A stretch of DNA of 64,000 nt from Solibacter sp039934035 (lineage in GTDB: Bacteria; Acidobacteriota; Terriglobia; Bryobacterales; Bryobacteraceae): positions 62,001 through 126,000 of the forward strand of contig JBDTMZ010000168.1 of NCBI GenBank assembly GCA_039934035.1. Reading direction: 5' to 3'. The notes under the pieces are model-generated. The model ran no database searches, was not told the origin of the DNA, and worked only from the letters and a program-made list of their open reading frames with translations. A program made the position numbers and the translations under genes. Positions 17,741 through 25,609 of the stretch are shown one piece after another. The stretch's first letter is position 1, and each line of letters opens with the position of its first letter.

Positions 17741-18688
17741 TTACCTCAGGAAGTAGGGATCGCTATTCGACCCGTGCACCTGGACGTGGCAGGTGGTGCA
17801 TTTCTGGAATTTGGGATCCAGCATATTATGCTTGGAAGTTTGCAGGGGAACGCCCTGTGTAGCATCGCGCGTCCCGAAGCCCGGGGCGCCGTTGTGGCAT
17901 TCCAGGCAAACCGTGAAGACCACCGGACGCCGCAGCAGTTTGGCATTCATGGAACCGTGCGGACTGTGGCAGGTCTCGCAGCCTTCCACGCGCACCGGAG
18001 CGTGCTCGAACACAAAGGGCCCGCGTTTATCGGTGTGGCACTTGATGCAGGGCGATTCGGTGTTCAGCGCCTGCTCCATCATGCGCGGCTTTTGCCCCAT
18101 CTTCCAGGTGGCGTCGAAGGAGCCGTGTGGATTGTGGCAGTCGGAGCACTGCATGAAGCCCTCGTTGACGCGATGTTTGGAAGGCATGGAGAACTGTGCG
18201 CGCACGGTGGCATGGCAGGTGTAACACAGCTCGTTCTGTTTCTTCGCCAATAGATATTTCGGCGTAGTGGAGTGATGGATGGAGTGGCAGCTGACACACG
18301 CCACATCGTTCTTGGTGTGCTCCGAGCGTTGGATATTGCTGCGTGCGAGGTCGCGCGCATGACAGCCCAGGCAAGTGTCGAGCGCCTGCTTGGGCGTCAG
18401 CAGGGAGAATGCCCGCGGGATCGTGGTCTTTCCCCCACCGGCCGCCACATGTTTGGCTGCCGGCCCATGGCATCCCTCGCAGCCCGTTTTGTCCTCGGGG
18501 TCTTTACCGGAAGCGATGCTTTTGTAATGTGGGTTCTTATTGAAATTCATCCACATGTCGGCATGACAGGTTTTACATGCGTTACTTCCAACAAATCCGG
18601 AACCCGTGGTGATGGCGGCGGGCGTGGCCGCCTGGTTCTGTGCGACGGCTGCGGAACTTAGCAGCAGCAGCAACAACAATATTCGCAT
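17741..18688 (-). CDS. decaheme c-type cytochrome, MtrA/DmsE/PioA-like
   Basis: The 315-residue secreted protein has a signal peptide (about 1-16) and exactly ten CXXCH heme-attachment motifs: CKTCH (Cys38), CEGCH, CLGCH, CVSCH, CYTCH, CSDCH, CIKCH, CETCH, CLECH and CTTCH. Length and heme number match the MtrA/DmsE family, which carries electrons through an outer-membrane porin between periplasm and cell exterior. Many His residues are available as distal ligands. It is the first gene of a two-gene operon with the beta-barrel. No extracellular MtrC-like cytochrome or quinol oxidase CymA is in the window. Confidence 0.92.
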   Translation of the reverse strand: MRILLLLLLLSSAAVAQNQAATPAAITTGSGFVGSNACKTCHADMWMNFNKNPHYKSIASGKDPEDKTGCEGCHGPAAKHVAAGGGKTTIPRAFSLLTPKQALDTCLGCHARDLARSNIQRSEHTKNDVACVSCHSIHHSTTPKYLLAKKQNELCYTCHATVRAQFSMPSKHRVNEGFMQCSDCHNPHGSFDATWKMGQKPRMMEQALNTESPCIKCHTDKRGPFVFEHAPVRVEGCETCHSPHGSMNAKLLRRPVVFTVCLECHNGAPGFGTRDATQGVPLQTSKHNMLDPKFQKCTTCHVQVHGSNSDPYFLR

Positions 18689-19047
18689 TCACTCCCCCGT
18701 AACAATCGAACTTCCCGGCGCTGTATCCCGAGTCTTATCGAAGTACTGCCCCTCAAATCATAGCGGAGGCGGTTGTTCTTACGAACCTTAGCGGGTCAGA
18801 ATTTACGACACTTCTACATGGCTCTTACATTTCGCCGCCGCCGGGGGGCGGCAGTGTGTCGCGGCGCACGCCCGGCAGAGCAGATACTTACAGAGACGCG
18901 AACGCGAGGGAGCGTTCGGCATCCCCAGTTCGGTTATGCACCCCCAGGGGACCCGCCGCCGTCTTCACTACGAACGTAGTGGTCACGCCGGACATACGCC
19001 CGTTCGCGGCGCCGCCGGGTGGGGTCGGAAAGTCCGGCGCCTCCGGC

Positions 19048-19092
19048 AAGTACGCGCCGCTAAGGGATTTCCCGGGCGCGGCGTACTTTTTT
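19048..19092 (+). terminator. intrinsic terminator without an upstream gene
   Basis: AAGTACGC (19048-19055) pairs with GCGTACTT (19081-19088); the stem extends by GCC/GGC across a three-base bulge, and a run of six T follows (19087-19092). It points towards the mgtE-like gene, and no plus-strand gene precedes it. It must therefore end a leader RNA (attenuation) or an independent small RNA. Confidence 0.6.
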
Positions 19093-19101
19093 GTTGCGGC
19101 C

Positions 19102-19128
19102 TTGCAAGCGATGCGCCATATTTAAAAT
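19102..19128 (+). promoter_or_regulatory. possible promoter of the MgtE-N/Nramp-like operon
   Basis: TTGCAA (19102-19107) and TAAAAT (19123-19128) are separated by 15 nt, just downstream of the terminator and about 95 nt before the coding start. The spacing is short for a sigma-70 promoter. If it is real, the upstream terminator belongs to a separate RNA and not to a leader. Confidence 0.3.
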
Positions 19129-19223
19129 AGCGTCAGAAAAGCCGTGTAGAGCGCATCCGAAACACTGTCGAAGGTCCGTCCCGATCGGGGCGCTCGCATC
19201 TGTCTGGCGCTGGGACGAATTCG

Positions 19224-20471
19224 ATGGCGGACAACCTCCTTTACTTTACGGAACTCCTGTCCATGCCGGTGGTGGACCTCAAAGGCCGCCGGATTGGCCG
19301 GGTCAAGGACGCCGCCATCGTTCCGCTCGTCCACGCCTCGCGCATCGATCGCCTGCTGGTCGGCGGCACCGATGCGTGGCTGGCCATACGCTTCGATCAG
19401 GTCCACTCCATTTCGCTCGCCAAGGGCATCGAATTGAGCGACGAAGTGCTGGTACCCTACCACGACGACGAGTTTCTGCTGCGCATCGCACGCGACCTGC
19501 TGGATCAGCAGATCATCGACGTCACCGGACGGAAGGTGGTGCGCGTCAACGACATCACCATGGGCATCCAGCATGATGGCGAACGCGACACGTTGAATGT
19601 GCTGGAAGTGGACATCGGGGTGCGCAGCATCTTTCGCCGCGTCTTCCAGGGCGTCCTGCCGCCGCTATGGATCCGGCGCATGCAGCGGCGGATCTCTCCC
19701 AACTCGATTTCGTGGGAATTCGCCAATGTGCTGGAGCCCGACCCCTTGCGCCGGATCCGCCTGAACATTTCGTACGCCAAACTGGAGCAGATGCACCCCG
19801 CCGACCTGGCGGACATCGTCGAGGAACTCGGTCCGGCGGAGCGCGAAGCGATTTTCGAGACAATCGACAGCGAAGCCGCGGCCGAAGCGCTTTCGGAAGT
19901 GGACGATCCCAAGTTGCAGGCCAGCATTCTGGAAAGCCTGGAGCCGGAGAAAGCGGCCGATATCGTGGAGGAAATGTCTCCCGACCAGGCGGCCGACGTT
20001 TTGAACGAACTGGAAGACGAGACCAGCGAAGAGATTCTCGATGAAATGGATTCGGCACCCAAGACGGAAGTGCGGGAATTGCTGGATTTCCGCGAGGACA
20101 CAGCCGGCGGGATGATGAATACCGAATACGTTTCGTTGCACGAGAACGCGACCGTGGCCGATGCCATGAGCGCCTTCCGCGGGAATGAAGATCTGCTGGA
20201 AACGTTGAATACCCTCTTCCTGGTGGATGCGGAGGAGCGCCTTACCGCGTCCATCCCCATGGCTCGCCTGTTCATTGCCTCTGGCATTGCGCACCTGAAA
20301 GATCTGGCTTCCGCTACGCTGATTCAGGTAACCGTGGACGAGAAACAGAACCGGGTGACGGAACTCTTCGACAAGTACAATCTGCTGACCTTGCCCGTTG
20401 TAGATGAAGACGGCAAACTCACCGGCGTGATCACCGCCGACGATGTGATCTCCGTGTTAAGGCAAAAGTGA
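19224..20471 (+). CDS. soluble MgtE-N / PRC-barrel / tandem-CBS protein
   Basis: The 415-residue product has no membrane segment. Order: a PRC-barrel-like region (VVDLKGRRIGRVKDA, about 15-85), a second one (DVTGRKVVRVNDITM, about 96-150), an MgtE N-terminal superhelical domain (ADLADIVEELGPAEREAIFETI to VLNELEDETSEEILDEM, about 190-280), then two CBS repeats (about 285-345 and 350-412, ending LPVVDEDGKLTGVITADDVISVL). In MgtE channels the N and CBS domains sense cytosolic Mg2+ and gate the pore; here the pore domain is missing. The next gene, 3 nt downstream, encodes an Nramp-like transporter. A metal-sensing partner role for that transporter is inferred. Confidence 0.85.
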   Translation: MADNLLYFTELLSMPVVDLKGRRIGRVKDAAIVPLVHASRIDRLLVGGTDAWLAIRFDQVHSISLAKGIELSDEVLVPYHDDEFLLRIARDLLDQQIIDVTGRKVVRVNDITMGIQHDGERDTLNVLEVDIGVRSIFRRVFQGVLPPLWIRRMQRRISPNSISWEFANVLEPDPLRRIRLNISYAKLEQMHPADLADIVEELGPAEREAIFETIDSEAAAEALSEVDDPKLQASILESLEPEKAADIVEEMSPDQAADVLNELEDETSEEILDEMDSAPKTEVRELLDFREDTAGGMMNTEYVSLHENATVADAMSAFRGNEDLLETLNTLFLVDAEERLTASIPMARLFIASGIAHLKDLASATLIQVTVDEKQNRVTELFDKYNLLTLPVVDEDGKLTGVITADDVISVLRQK

Positions 20472-20474
20472 CGG

Positions 20475-21722
20475 ATGGGAAAGCTTTTTAGCAGGTTCCG
20501 CTATCACGTAGCCGTCTTCTTTGCCGTCCTGGGGCCGGGCTTTATCACCGCCGTGGTGGACAACGACGCCGGCGGCATCCTCACGTATTCGCAGGCGGGC
20601 GCGCGCTGGGGCTACCTGCCGCTCTGGACTCTGCTGCCGATTACCCTGGTGCTGATTGTCACCCAGGAGATGTGCTCGCGCATGGGAGCGGTGACCGGCA
20701 AGGGGCTGTCGGACCTGATACGCGAGGAGTTCGGACTGCGCATCACGTTCCTGCTGATGGCCCTGTTAGTGGTGGTCAACCTGACCAACGTGATGAGCGA
20801 ATTTGCCGGCATTGCGGGGTCGCTGGAGCTATTCGGACTTAGTAAGTACATCACGGTGCCGCTGGCCGCGGTGGCCGTCTGGCTGCTGGTCGTGAAGGGC
20901 AATTACGCCAGCGTCGAGAAGATCTTTCTATTCGCTTGCGTGTTTTACGTCACTTACATCTTCTCCGGCTTTCTGGTGAAGCCGGATTGGAAGGAAGCCG
21001 CGCTCTACAGCGTGAGGCCGGTGCTGCTGCTGGAGCCCGCCTACATCTACATGCTGATCGGCATGGTGGGCACCACCATTGCGCCGTGGATGCAGTTTTA
21101 CCTGCAGGCAGCGGTGGTCGAGAAGGGGATCACCGCCAAGGACTATTTGTCGTCGCGCGTGGAAGTGATTGTCGGCTGCGTGATGACTTCGGTGATCGCG
21201 TTCTTCATCATCGTGGCGTGCGCCGGCGCCATCTGGAGCAAGAATCCGCGCGACATTCAGACCGCGCAGGAAGCGGTGGAGGGGCTGCGTCCCTTCGGTC
21301 CGTACGCGGTGCTTCTGTTCAGTGCGGGATTGTTCAATGCTTCGATCTTTGCGGCCTGTATTCTGCCGCTTTCCACTGCGTACTCGGTGTGCGAAGGCCT
21401 GGGTTTCGAATCGGGCGTCAATAAGCGGCTCAACGAAGCCCCGATCTTTTACGGGCTGTACACGCTCCTGATCGTGGTGGGCGCGGGCGCCATTCTGCTG
21501 CCCGGGTTCCCGCTGGTCAAGATGATTCTGCTCTCACAGGTGCTCAACGGCGTCCTATTACCGCTGGTCTTGATCTTCATGGTGATCCTGATCAACAAGA
21601 CCGAGATCATGGGCGAGTGGACCAACTCGCGTTGGTTCAACGGCGTCTCGTGGGTCACCGTCGTCATCATGGTCGGGCTGACTCTGGCGCTGGTGGGCAT
21701 CAGCGTGCGCGGCACTCCGTAG
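20475..21722 (+). CDS. Nramp-family divalent metal transporter with altered metal site
   Basis: The 415-residue membrane protein has about 11 hydrophobic helices and the Nramp fold (GPGFITAVVDNDAGGILTYSQAGARWGY). The canonical TM1 DPGN motif is DAGG here (31-34), keeping Asp31 but losing Asn. The TM6 MPHN motif is APWM, with Ala203 in place of the Met that favours Mn/Fe over Mg/Ca. Loss of that Met is a known feature of Nramp-related magnesium transporters (NRMT). With the MgtE-N/CBS gene directly upstream, Mg2+ transport is a reasonable inference; Mn2+ remains possible. Probable operon with the preceding gene. Confidence 0.85.
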   Translation: MGKLFSRFRYHVAVFFAVLGPGFITAVVDNDAGGILTYSQAGARWGYLPLWTLLPITLVLIVTQEMCSRMGAVTGKGLSDLIREEFGLRITFLLMALLVVVNLTNVMSEFAGIAGSLELFGLSKYITVPLAAVAVWLLVVKGNYASVEKIFLFACVFYVTYIFSGFLVKPDWKEAALYSVRPVLLLEPAYIYMLIGMVGTTIAPWMQFYLQAAVVEKGITAKDYLSSRVEVIVGCVMTSVIAFFIIVACAGAIWSKNPRDIQTAQEAVEGLRPFGPYAVLLFSAGLFNASIFAACILPLSTAYSVCEGLGFESGVNKRLNEAPIFYGLYTLLIVVGAGAILLPGFPLVKMILLSQVLNGVLLPLVLIFMVILINKTEIMGEWTNSRWFNGVSWVTVVIMVGLTLALVGISVRGTP

Positions 21723-21750
21723 CGCGGTTCTCTGGCAAACTGTAAGGACC

Positions 21751-23154
21751 ATGCCCTCCACCATGATCGACGTCTGTAATCCAGCCACCAGCGAACTCCT
21801 TGGCACAGTCCCCGATTTCGATGCCGCCGAGGTGGACCGCGCGGTCGCCACGGCGCGCGCGACGTTCGAAAACAAGGTGTGGCGCGGGCTCGATCCGTCC
21901 CGGCGGGAGCGCATACTGCACGACATCGGCGATCTGCTGCTGCGGCACAAAGACGAACTGGCGCGGACGATTTCGCTCGAGACCGGCAAGACACTGCGCG
22001 AAGCCGCGGGCTCGGACGTGCATCCTGCCGCCGATTGCTTTCACTACTATGCCGGCTGGGTTCGCCGATTGTACGGGCAGACCATTCCGGTGGATGGCCC
22101 GTATCTCAACTACACGCTGCGCGAACCGGTGGGTGTGGTGGGCGCGATCGTGCCCTGGAATTTCCCGCTGCAGATCGCCGCCTGGAAAGTCGCGCCCGCG
22201 CTGGCATGCGGCTGCTCCGTGGTGCTGAAGCCCTCCGAGTTGACGCCGCTCAATGCGCTGCGCTTCGCAGAGATCTGCCAGGAGGGCGGCCTGCCGGAGG
22301 GCGTGCTCACGGTGGTCACAGGCTACGGACCGACGGCCGGGGAAGCGCTGTCGCTGCACGAAGATGTCGATAAGGTGAGTTTCACGGGAAGCGTTGCAAC
22401 GGCGCGCAAACTCCTGCAGAATTCCGGCGTCTCTAACCTCAAACGGCTGAGTCTGGAACTCGGTGGGAAATCGCCGAACATCGTTTTTCCCGACGCTGAT
22501 TTCGAAGCCGCGATACGCGCCGCGTTGTGGGGAGTGTACGGGAACAAAGGCGAGATGTGCACTGCTGCCTCGCGCCTGCTGCTCCACGAAGACATCCACG
22601 ACCGGTTCGTGGAGGAACTGGCGGCGCGCGCGCGCAAGCTTCGCCTGGGGGATCCGCTCGACCCCAAGACGCAGATGGGGCCGCAGATTTCAGGCCGCCA
22701 GATGGATCGCATCCTGGACTACATCGAAAAGGGCAGGCAGGAAGGCGCGCGCGTGGTTTGCGGGGGAGAGCGGGATACGGAAGGCGACAAAGCTCGCGGC
22801 TTTTTCGTCAAACCAACGGTCTTCGCCGACGTGAAGCCAGAGATGCGCATCGCCCAGGAAGAGATTTTCGGACCGGTGATCTGCGCGATGCGGTTTAAGG
22901 ACACCGAGGAGGCGATCCGCATTGCCAATGGCACCAGTTACGGGCTGGCCTCTGCGGTCTGGACTCGCGACATCAAACTCGCGCATCGTGTAGCGGCGGA
23001 GATCAAAGCGGGCACCGTTTGGATCAATACCTACAACGCATTCGATTCCGGCTCTCCCTTTGGCGGCTATAAACAAAGTGGTTTCGGCCGCGACCTCGGT
23101 ATGGACGCCCTGGAGCAATACACCAGCACCAAGTCTGTCTGGGTCGCGCTGTAA
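21751..23154 (+). CDS. NAD(P)-dependent aldehyde dehydrogenase
   Basis: The 467-residue ALDH superfamily enzyme oxidises an aldehyde to its acid. It has the cofactor-site PWNFPLQIAAWKVAPALACG and FTGSVATARKL segments, general base Glu236 (LELGGKSPNIV) and catalytic Cys270 (NKGEMCTAASR). The C-terminal EEIFGPVICAMRF and PFGGYKQSGFGRDLG blocks are also present. Overall it resembles the betaine-aldehyde/phenylacetaldehyde branch, but the substrate cannot be assigned. A second in-frame ATG at 21763 is possible. It stands alone, 28 nt after the transporter, and converges with the radical SAM gene. Confidence 0.92.
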   Translation: MPSTMIDVCNPATSELLGTVPDFDAAEVDRAVATARATFENKVWRGLDPSRRERILHDIGDLLLRHKDELARTISLETGKTLREAAGSDVHPAADCFHYYAGWVRRLYGQTIPVDGPYLNYTLREPVGVVGAIVPWNFPLQIAAWKVAPALACGCSVVLKPSELTPLNALRFAEICQEGGLPEGVLTVVTGYGPTAGEALSLHEDVDKVSFTGSVATARKLLQNSGVSNLKRLSLELGGKSPNIVFPDADFEAAIRAALWGVYGNKGEMCTAASRLLLHEDIHDRFVEELAARARKLRLGDPLDPKTQMGPQISGRQMDRILDYIEKGRQEGARVVCGGERDTEGDKARGFFVKPTVFADVKPEMRIAQEEIFGPVICAMRFKDTEEAIRIANGTSYGLASAVWTRDIKLAHRVAAEIKAGTVWINTYNAFDSGSPFGGYKQSGFGRDLGMDALEQYTSTKSVWVAL

Positions 23155-23167
23155 GCCAGGGACCGGC

Positions 23168-24196
23168 TCACGAAGTCCGCGCCGGCGGGCGCAGCAATCG
23201 CGACGGCAATTTGGCGAGATAGGTGAGCCGTTCCACGACAGGCAGCATACGACGGACGGTCTTGCCGTGCAACAGCAGGCTGCCCGCTACCAATACGGGG
23301 TGCGGAATGGTGGTGCAGCAGCGCGCACAAATATCCACCTCGCCGCCGCGTCCCGCCGCGTGCAGGCGGCGCATTTCCTGCATGGCGTCGGAATTCCATA
23401 TCTGCGCCAGCGGCTGTTGCCCGATGACGCCGATGGGCTTTCCATCCAGCATGTAGCTCTGGCAGCAGGGGTAGACGTCGCCGTTCTGCTTCACGTACAC
23501 GGCGCCGCGCCACAGGTAGTGACAGGGGTATTTCCAGTCGCTCGAAGCGTGCCCCGCGTCGGGGCGCATCAGGTTGGTTTCATCCTCTTTGACGCGCAGT
23601 TGGTCCACGCCGGGGACGCTGTTCCAGAACTTGAGGAAATCGTCTACCTCGTCGCGATTGCCCTCCATGCGCACCATCTGTACAACAATCTGCAGTTTGG
23701 ATCGGCGCTCGTGCTTCAGGCGGGCGAAGCGCAGAAAATTGTCGCGCACTTTTTCGAACTTCGCGCCTTTCCGGTAGAACTCGAACGTCTCCTTCTTGAA
23801 GCCGTCGAAGCTCAGCGTGATCTGTTCGAGCGGCGAATCCAGCACCTTGCCCGCGTAGCGCTCGTCGAGGAATGTGCCGTTGGTGGAAAGCAGGGTGGAG
23901 ACGCTGTGGCGGTGGCAGTATTCGATGCGTTCGAAGATCTTGGCGTCCATGAAAGGCTCGCCGAGGCCGATCAACATCATGTGTTCGGCCGTGTCGCCGG
24001 CCTCGTCCACCAGCGTCCGGAATACCTCGTCGGACATGTCCGCTTTGGGCTGCGGATGGGTCTCGCGAGGGCACATGGGACAGTAGAGGTTGCACTTGGC
24101 GGTGGTTTCCACGATATACTCCACCGGCAGCGCGTCAAGCCGGGCCTGGCGCGTCAGGTATCCCCACAACAGTTTTGTGCGATTCCAGGCCCTCAC
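23168..24196 (-). CDS. radical SAM protein with SPASM-like C-terminus
   Basis: The 342-residue enzyme has the radical SAM cluster motif CNLYCPMC (CX3CX2C) near residue 35 and the following GLGEPFMD and STNGTFLD barrel segments. The C-terminal part has further cysteines (YPCHYLWRG, DVYPCCQS, DICARCC) in a SPASM-like arrangement for extra iron-sulphur clusters. Such enzymes modify peptides or small molecules, or mature other enzymes. No precursor peptide or partner enzyme is adjacent, so the substrate is unknown. Confidence 0.88.
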   Translation of the reverse strand: MRAWNRTKLLWGYLTRQARLDALPVEYIVETTAKCNLYCPMCPRETHPQPKADMSDEVFRTLVDEAGDTAEHMMLIGLGEPFMDAKIFERIEYCHRHSVSTLLSTNGTFLDERYAGKVLDSPLEQITLSFDGFKKETFEFYRKGAKFEKVRDNFLRFARLKHERRSKLQIVVQMVRMEGNRDEVDDFLKFWNSVPGVDQLRVKEDETNLMRPDAGHASSDWKYPCHYLWRGAVYVKQNGDVYPCCQSYMLDGKPIGVIGQQPLAQIWNSDAMQEMRRLHAAGRGGEVDICARCCTTIPHPVLVAGSLLLHGKTVRRMLPVVERLTYLAKLPSRLLRPPARTS

Positions 24197-24241
24197 TTAA
24201 TTTATTGTACCTGCCAGCCATAGTGCGGAATCGAATTCAGA

Positions 24242-25609
24242 ATGGACGATCGTGTGCGCGCCCTGAATGACCGGCCGGTCAGGAAGGGCGGCAGGTACGT
24301 GTTGTACTGGTGCCGCTGGAACCGGAGGGTAGAGAGCAATCATGCGCTGCATTTCGCCGCCGAAACCGCCAACTCCATGAACCTGCCGCTGGTCTGTTTC
24401 GAACGCCTCTCCTGCGCCTACCCGACGGCTTGCGATCGTTTCCACACTTTTGTCCTGGACGGTGTTCCCGAGTTCGAGGCGGGACTGCGCAAACTCGGCG
24501 CCGGCTTCGTCTTCCAATTGCCGCGTCGCAAGACGCGCAGCGACGCCGGCATGCGGGAGGTGTTCGCCGGCGCCGCCACCGTGATCACGGACGATTGCCT
24601 GCGTGCCACCCCGTCGCTGGATGTACAACTGCTCGCCGTCGACGCCAGTTGCATCGTTCCGATGAACCGGATTCCCGAGCGCAGCTACGCGGCCTACTCG
24701 ATTCGCCCGAAGATTCACCGCCTGCTGCCCGAATACCTGCGCCCGGTGCCCGCCGTGCAGGTTCGCTGCGCGCCGCGGGAAGACTTCAGCCACCTGCACA
24801 CACAAGTGACGGCGGACCAGATCGCCCCCCTCGTCGCGTCTTGCGACATCGACCATGCGATTCCTCCCTCCACGGTGTTTCGCGGTGGACGCGCGGCGGC
24901 GCGTAAGGCGCTGCGCCGCTTCCTGAACGATCGCCTGCGGCGCTATGCGCGGGAGAAGAACGAGCCGGCCGCGCATGCGACCAGCGAACTCAGTCCCTAC
25001 CTGCATTACGGCCACATCGGTGCGTTGGAAGTTGCGCTGGCCGTGCGCCAACAGGCGCGCGAGCACAAGCTGATCGCTGACGAATTCCTGGAGGAGCTGA
25101 TTGTGCGCCGCGAACTGGCGCACAACTTCGTGCGCCACACGGACAACTACCAGACCCTGGACGCTCTGCCGGAGTGGGCGCGCAAAACCATTCACGAGCA
25201 TCGCCGCGATGCCCGCGCCGGTTACACTCGCGCACAATTCGAGCATGCCCAAACGGATGACGAACTCTGGAATGCGACGCAGACGGAACTGCGCCTGCGC
25301 GGGAAGATCCACGGATATTACCGCATGTATTGGGGCAAGAAAATTGTAGAATGGGCTGCGAGCGCAGGCGAAGCTCTCGAAATTATGTTGTACCTGCACG
25401 ACCGCTACGCCCTGGACGGGGACGATCCGAATACCTACACGAACATCCTGTGGTGCTTCGGCCTTCACGACCGCCCGTGGCCCGAACGGCCGGTCTTCGG
25501 TGCCATCCGCTCGATGGTGCGCTCGGGAATGGAGCGGAAGACGAACGTGGGCGCGTACGTCCGCGAGATCGGGCACCTGGAATGCACAGGTAAGGAGTTG
25601 ACGTCGTGA
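24242..25609 (+). CDS. phr: class II CPD photolyase
   Basis: The product splits cyclobutane pyrimidine dimers in DNA using light and reduced FAD. At 455 residues it has normal length, with an N-terminal photolyase-related Rossmann domain (RYVLYWCRWNRRVESNHAL). The C-terminal FAD domain carries class II signatures: ELSPYLHYGHIGALEVAL, VRRELAHNFVRH, NATQTELRLRGKIHGYYRMYWGKKIVEW and DRYALDGDDPNTYTNILWCFGLHDRPW. It overlaps the next gene by 4 nt. No light-responsive LitR/CarH regulator is visible nearby. Confidence 0.93.
   Translation: MDDRVRALNDRPVRKGGRYVLYWCRWNRRVESNHALHFAAETANSMNLPLVCFERLSCAYPTACDRFHTFVLDGVPEFEAGLRKLGAGFVFQLPRRKTRSDAGMREVFAGAATVITDDCLRATPSLDVQLLAVDASCIVPMNRIPERSYAAYSIRPKIHRLLPEYLRPVPAVQVRCAPREDFSHLHTQVTADQIAPLVASCDIDHAIPPSTVFRGGRAAARKALRRFLNDRLRRYAREKNEPAAHATSELSPYLHYGHIGALEVALAVRQQAREHKLIADEFLEELIVRRELAHNFVRHTDNYQTLDALPEWARKTIHEHRRDARAGYTRAQFEHAQTDDELWNATQTELRLRGKIHGYYRMYWGKKIVEWAASAGEALEIMLYLHDRYALDGDDPNTYTNILWCFGLHDRPWPERPVFGAIRSMVRSGMERKTNVGAYVREIGHLECTGKELTS

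Larger units (their letters stand above)
18689..19223. other. divergent spacer with candidate structured RNA
   Basis: This 535-nt spacer separates the decaheme operon (minus) from the MgtE-N/Nramp-like operon (plus). The stretch 18830-19092 is GC-rich and holds several stem-loops on the plus strand: CGAACGC/GCGTTCG near 18900-18919, CACTAC-GAAC-GTAGTG at 18966-18981, a GCCGCC/GGCGGC stem near 18835-18852, and a terminator at 19048-19092. No protein-coding frame is convincing. Sequence hallmarks of M-box and yybP-ykoY riboswitches were looked for and not found. Confidence 0.45.

Noticed and set aside
19021..19040. GGAAAGTCCGG stretch resembling the RNase P RNA core
   Set aside because: Only 11 bases match; the other conserved RNase P blocks are absent in the region.
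18830..19223. M-box or yybP-ykoY metal riboswitch upstream of the transporter operon
   Set aside because: The conserved sequence blocks of these classes could not be found; only unspecific stem-loops and a terminator are visible.
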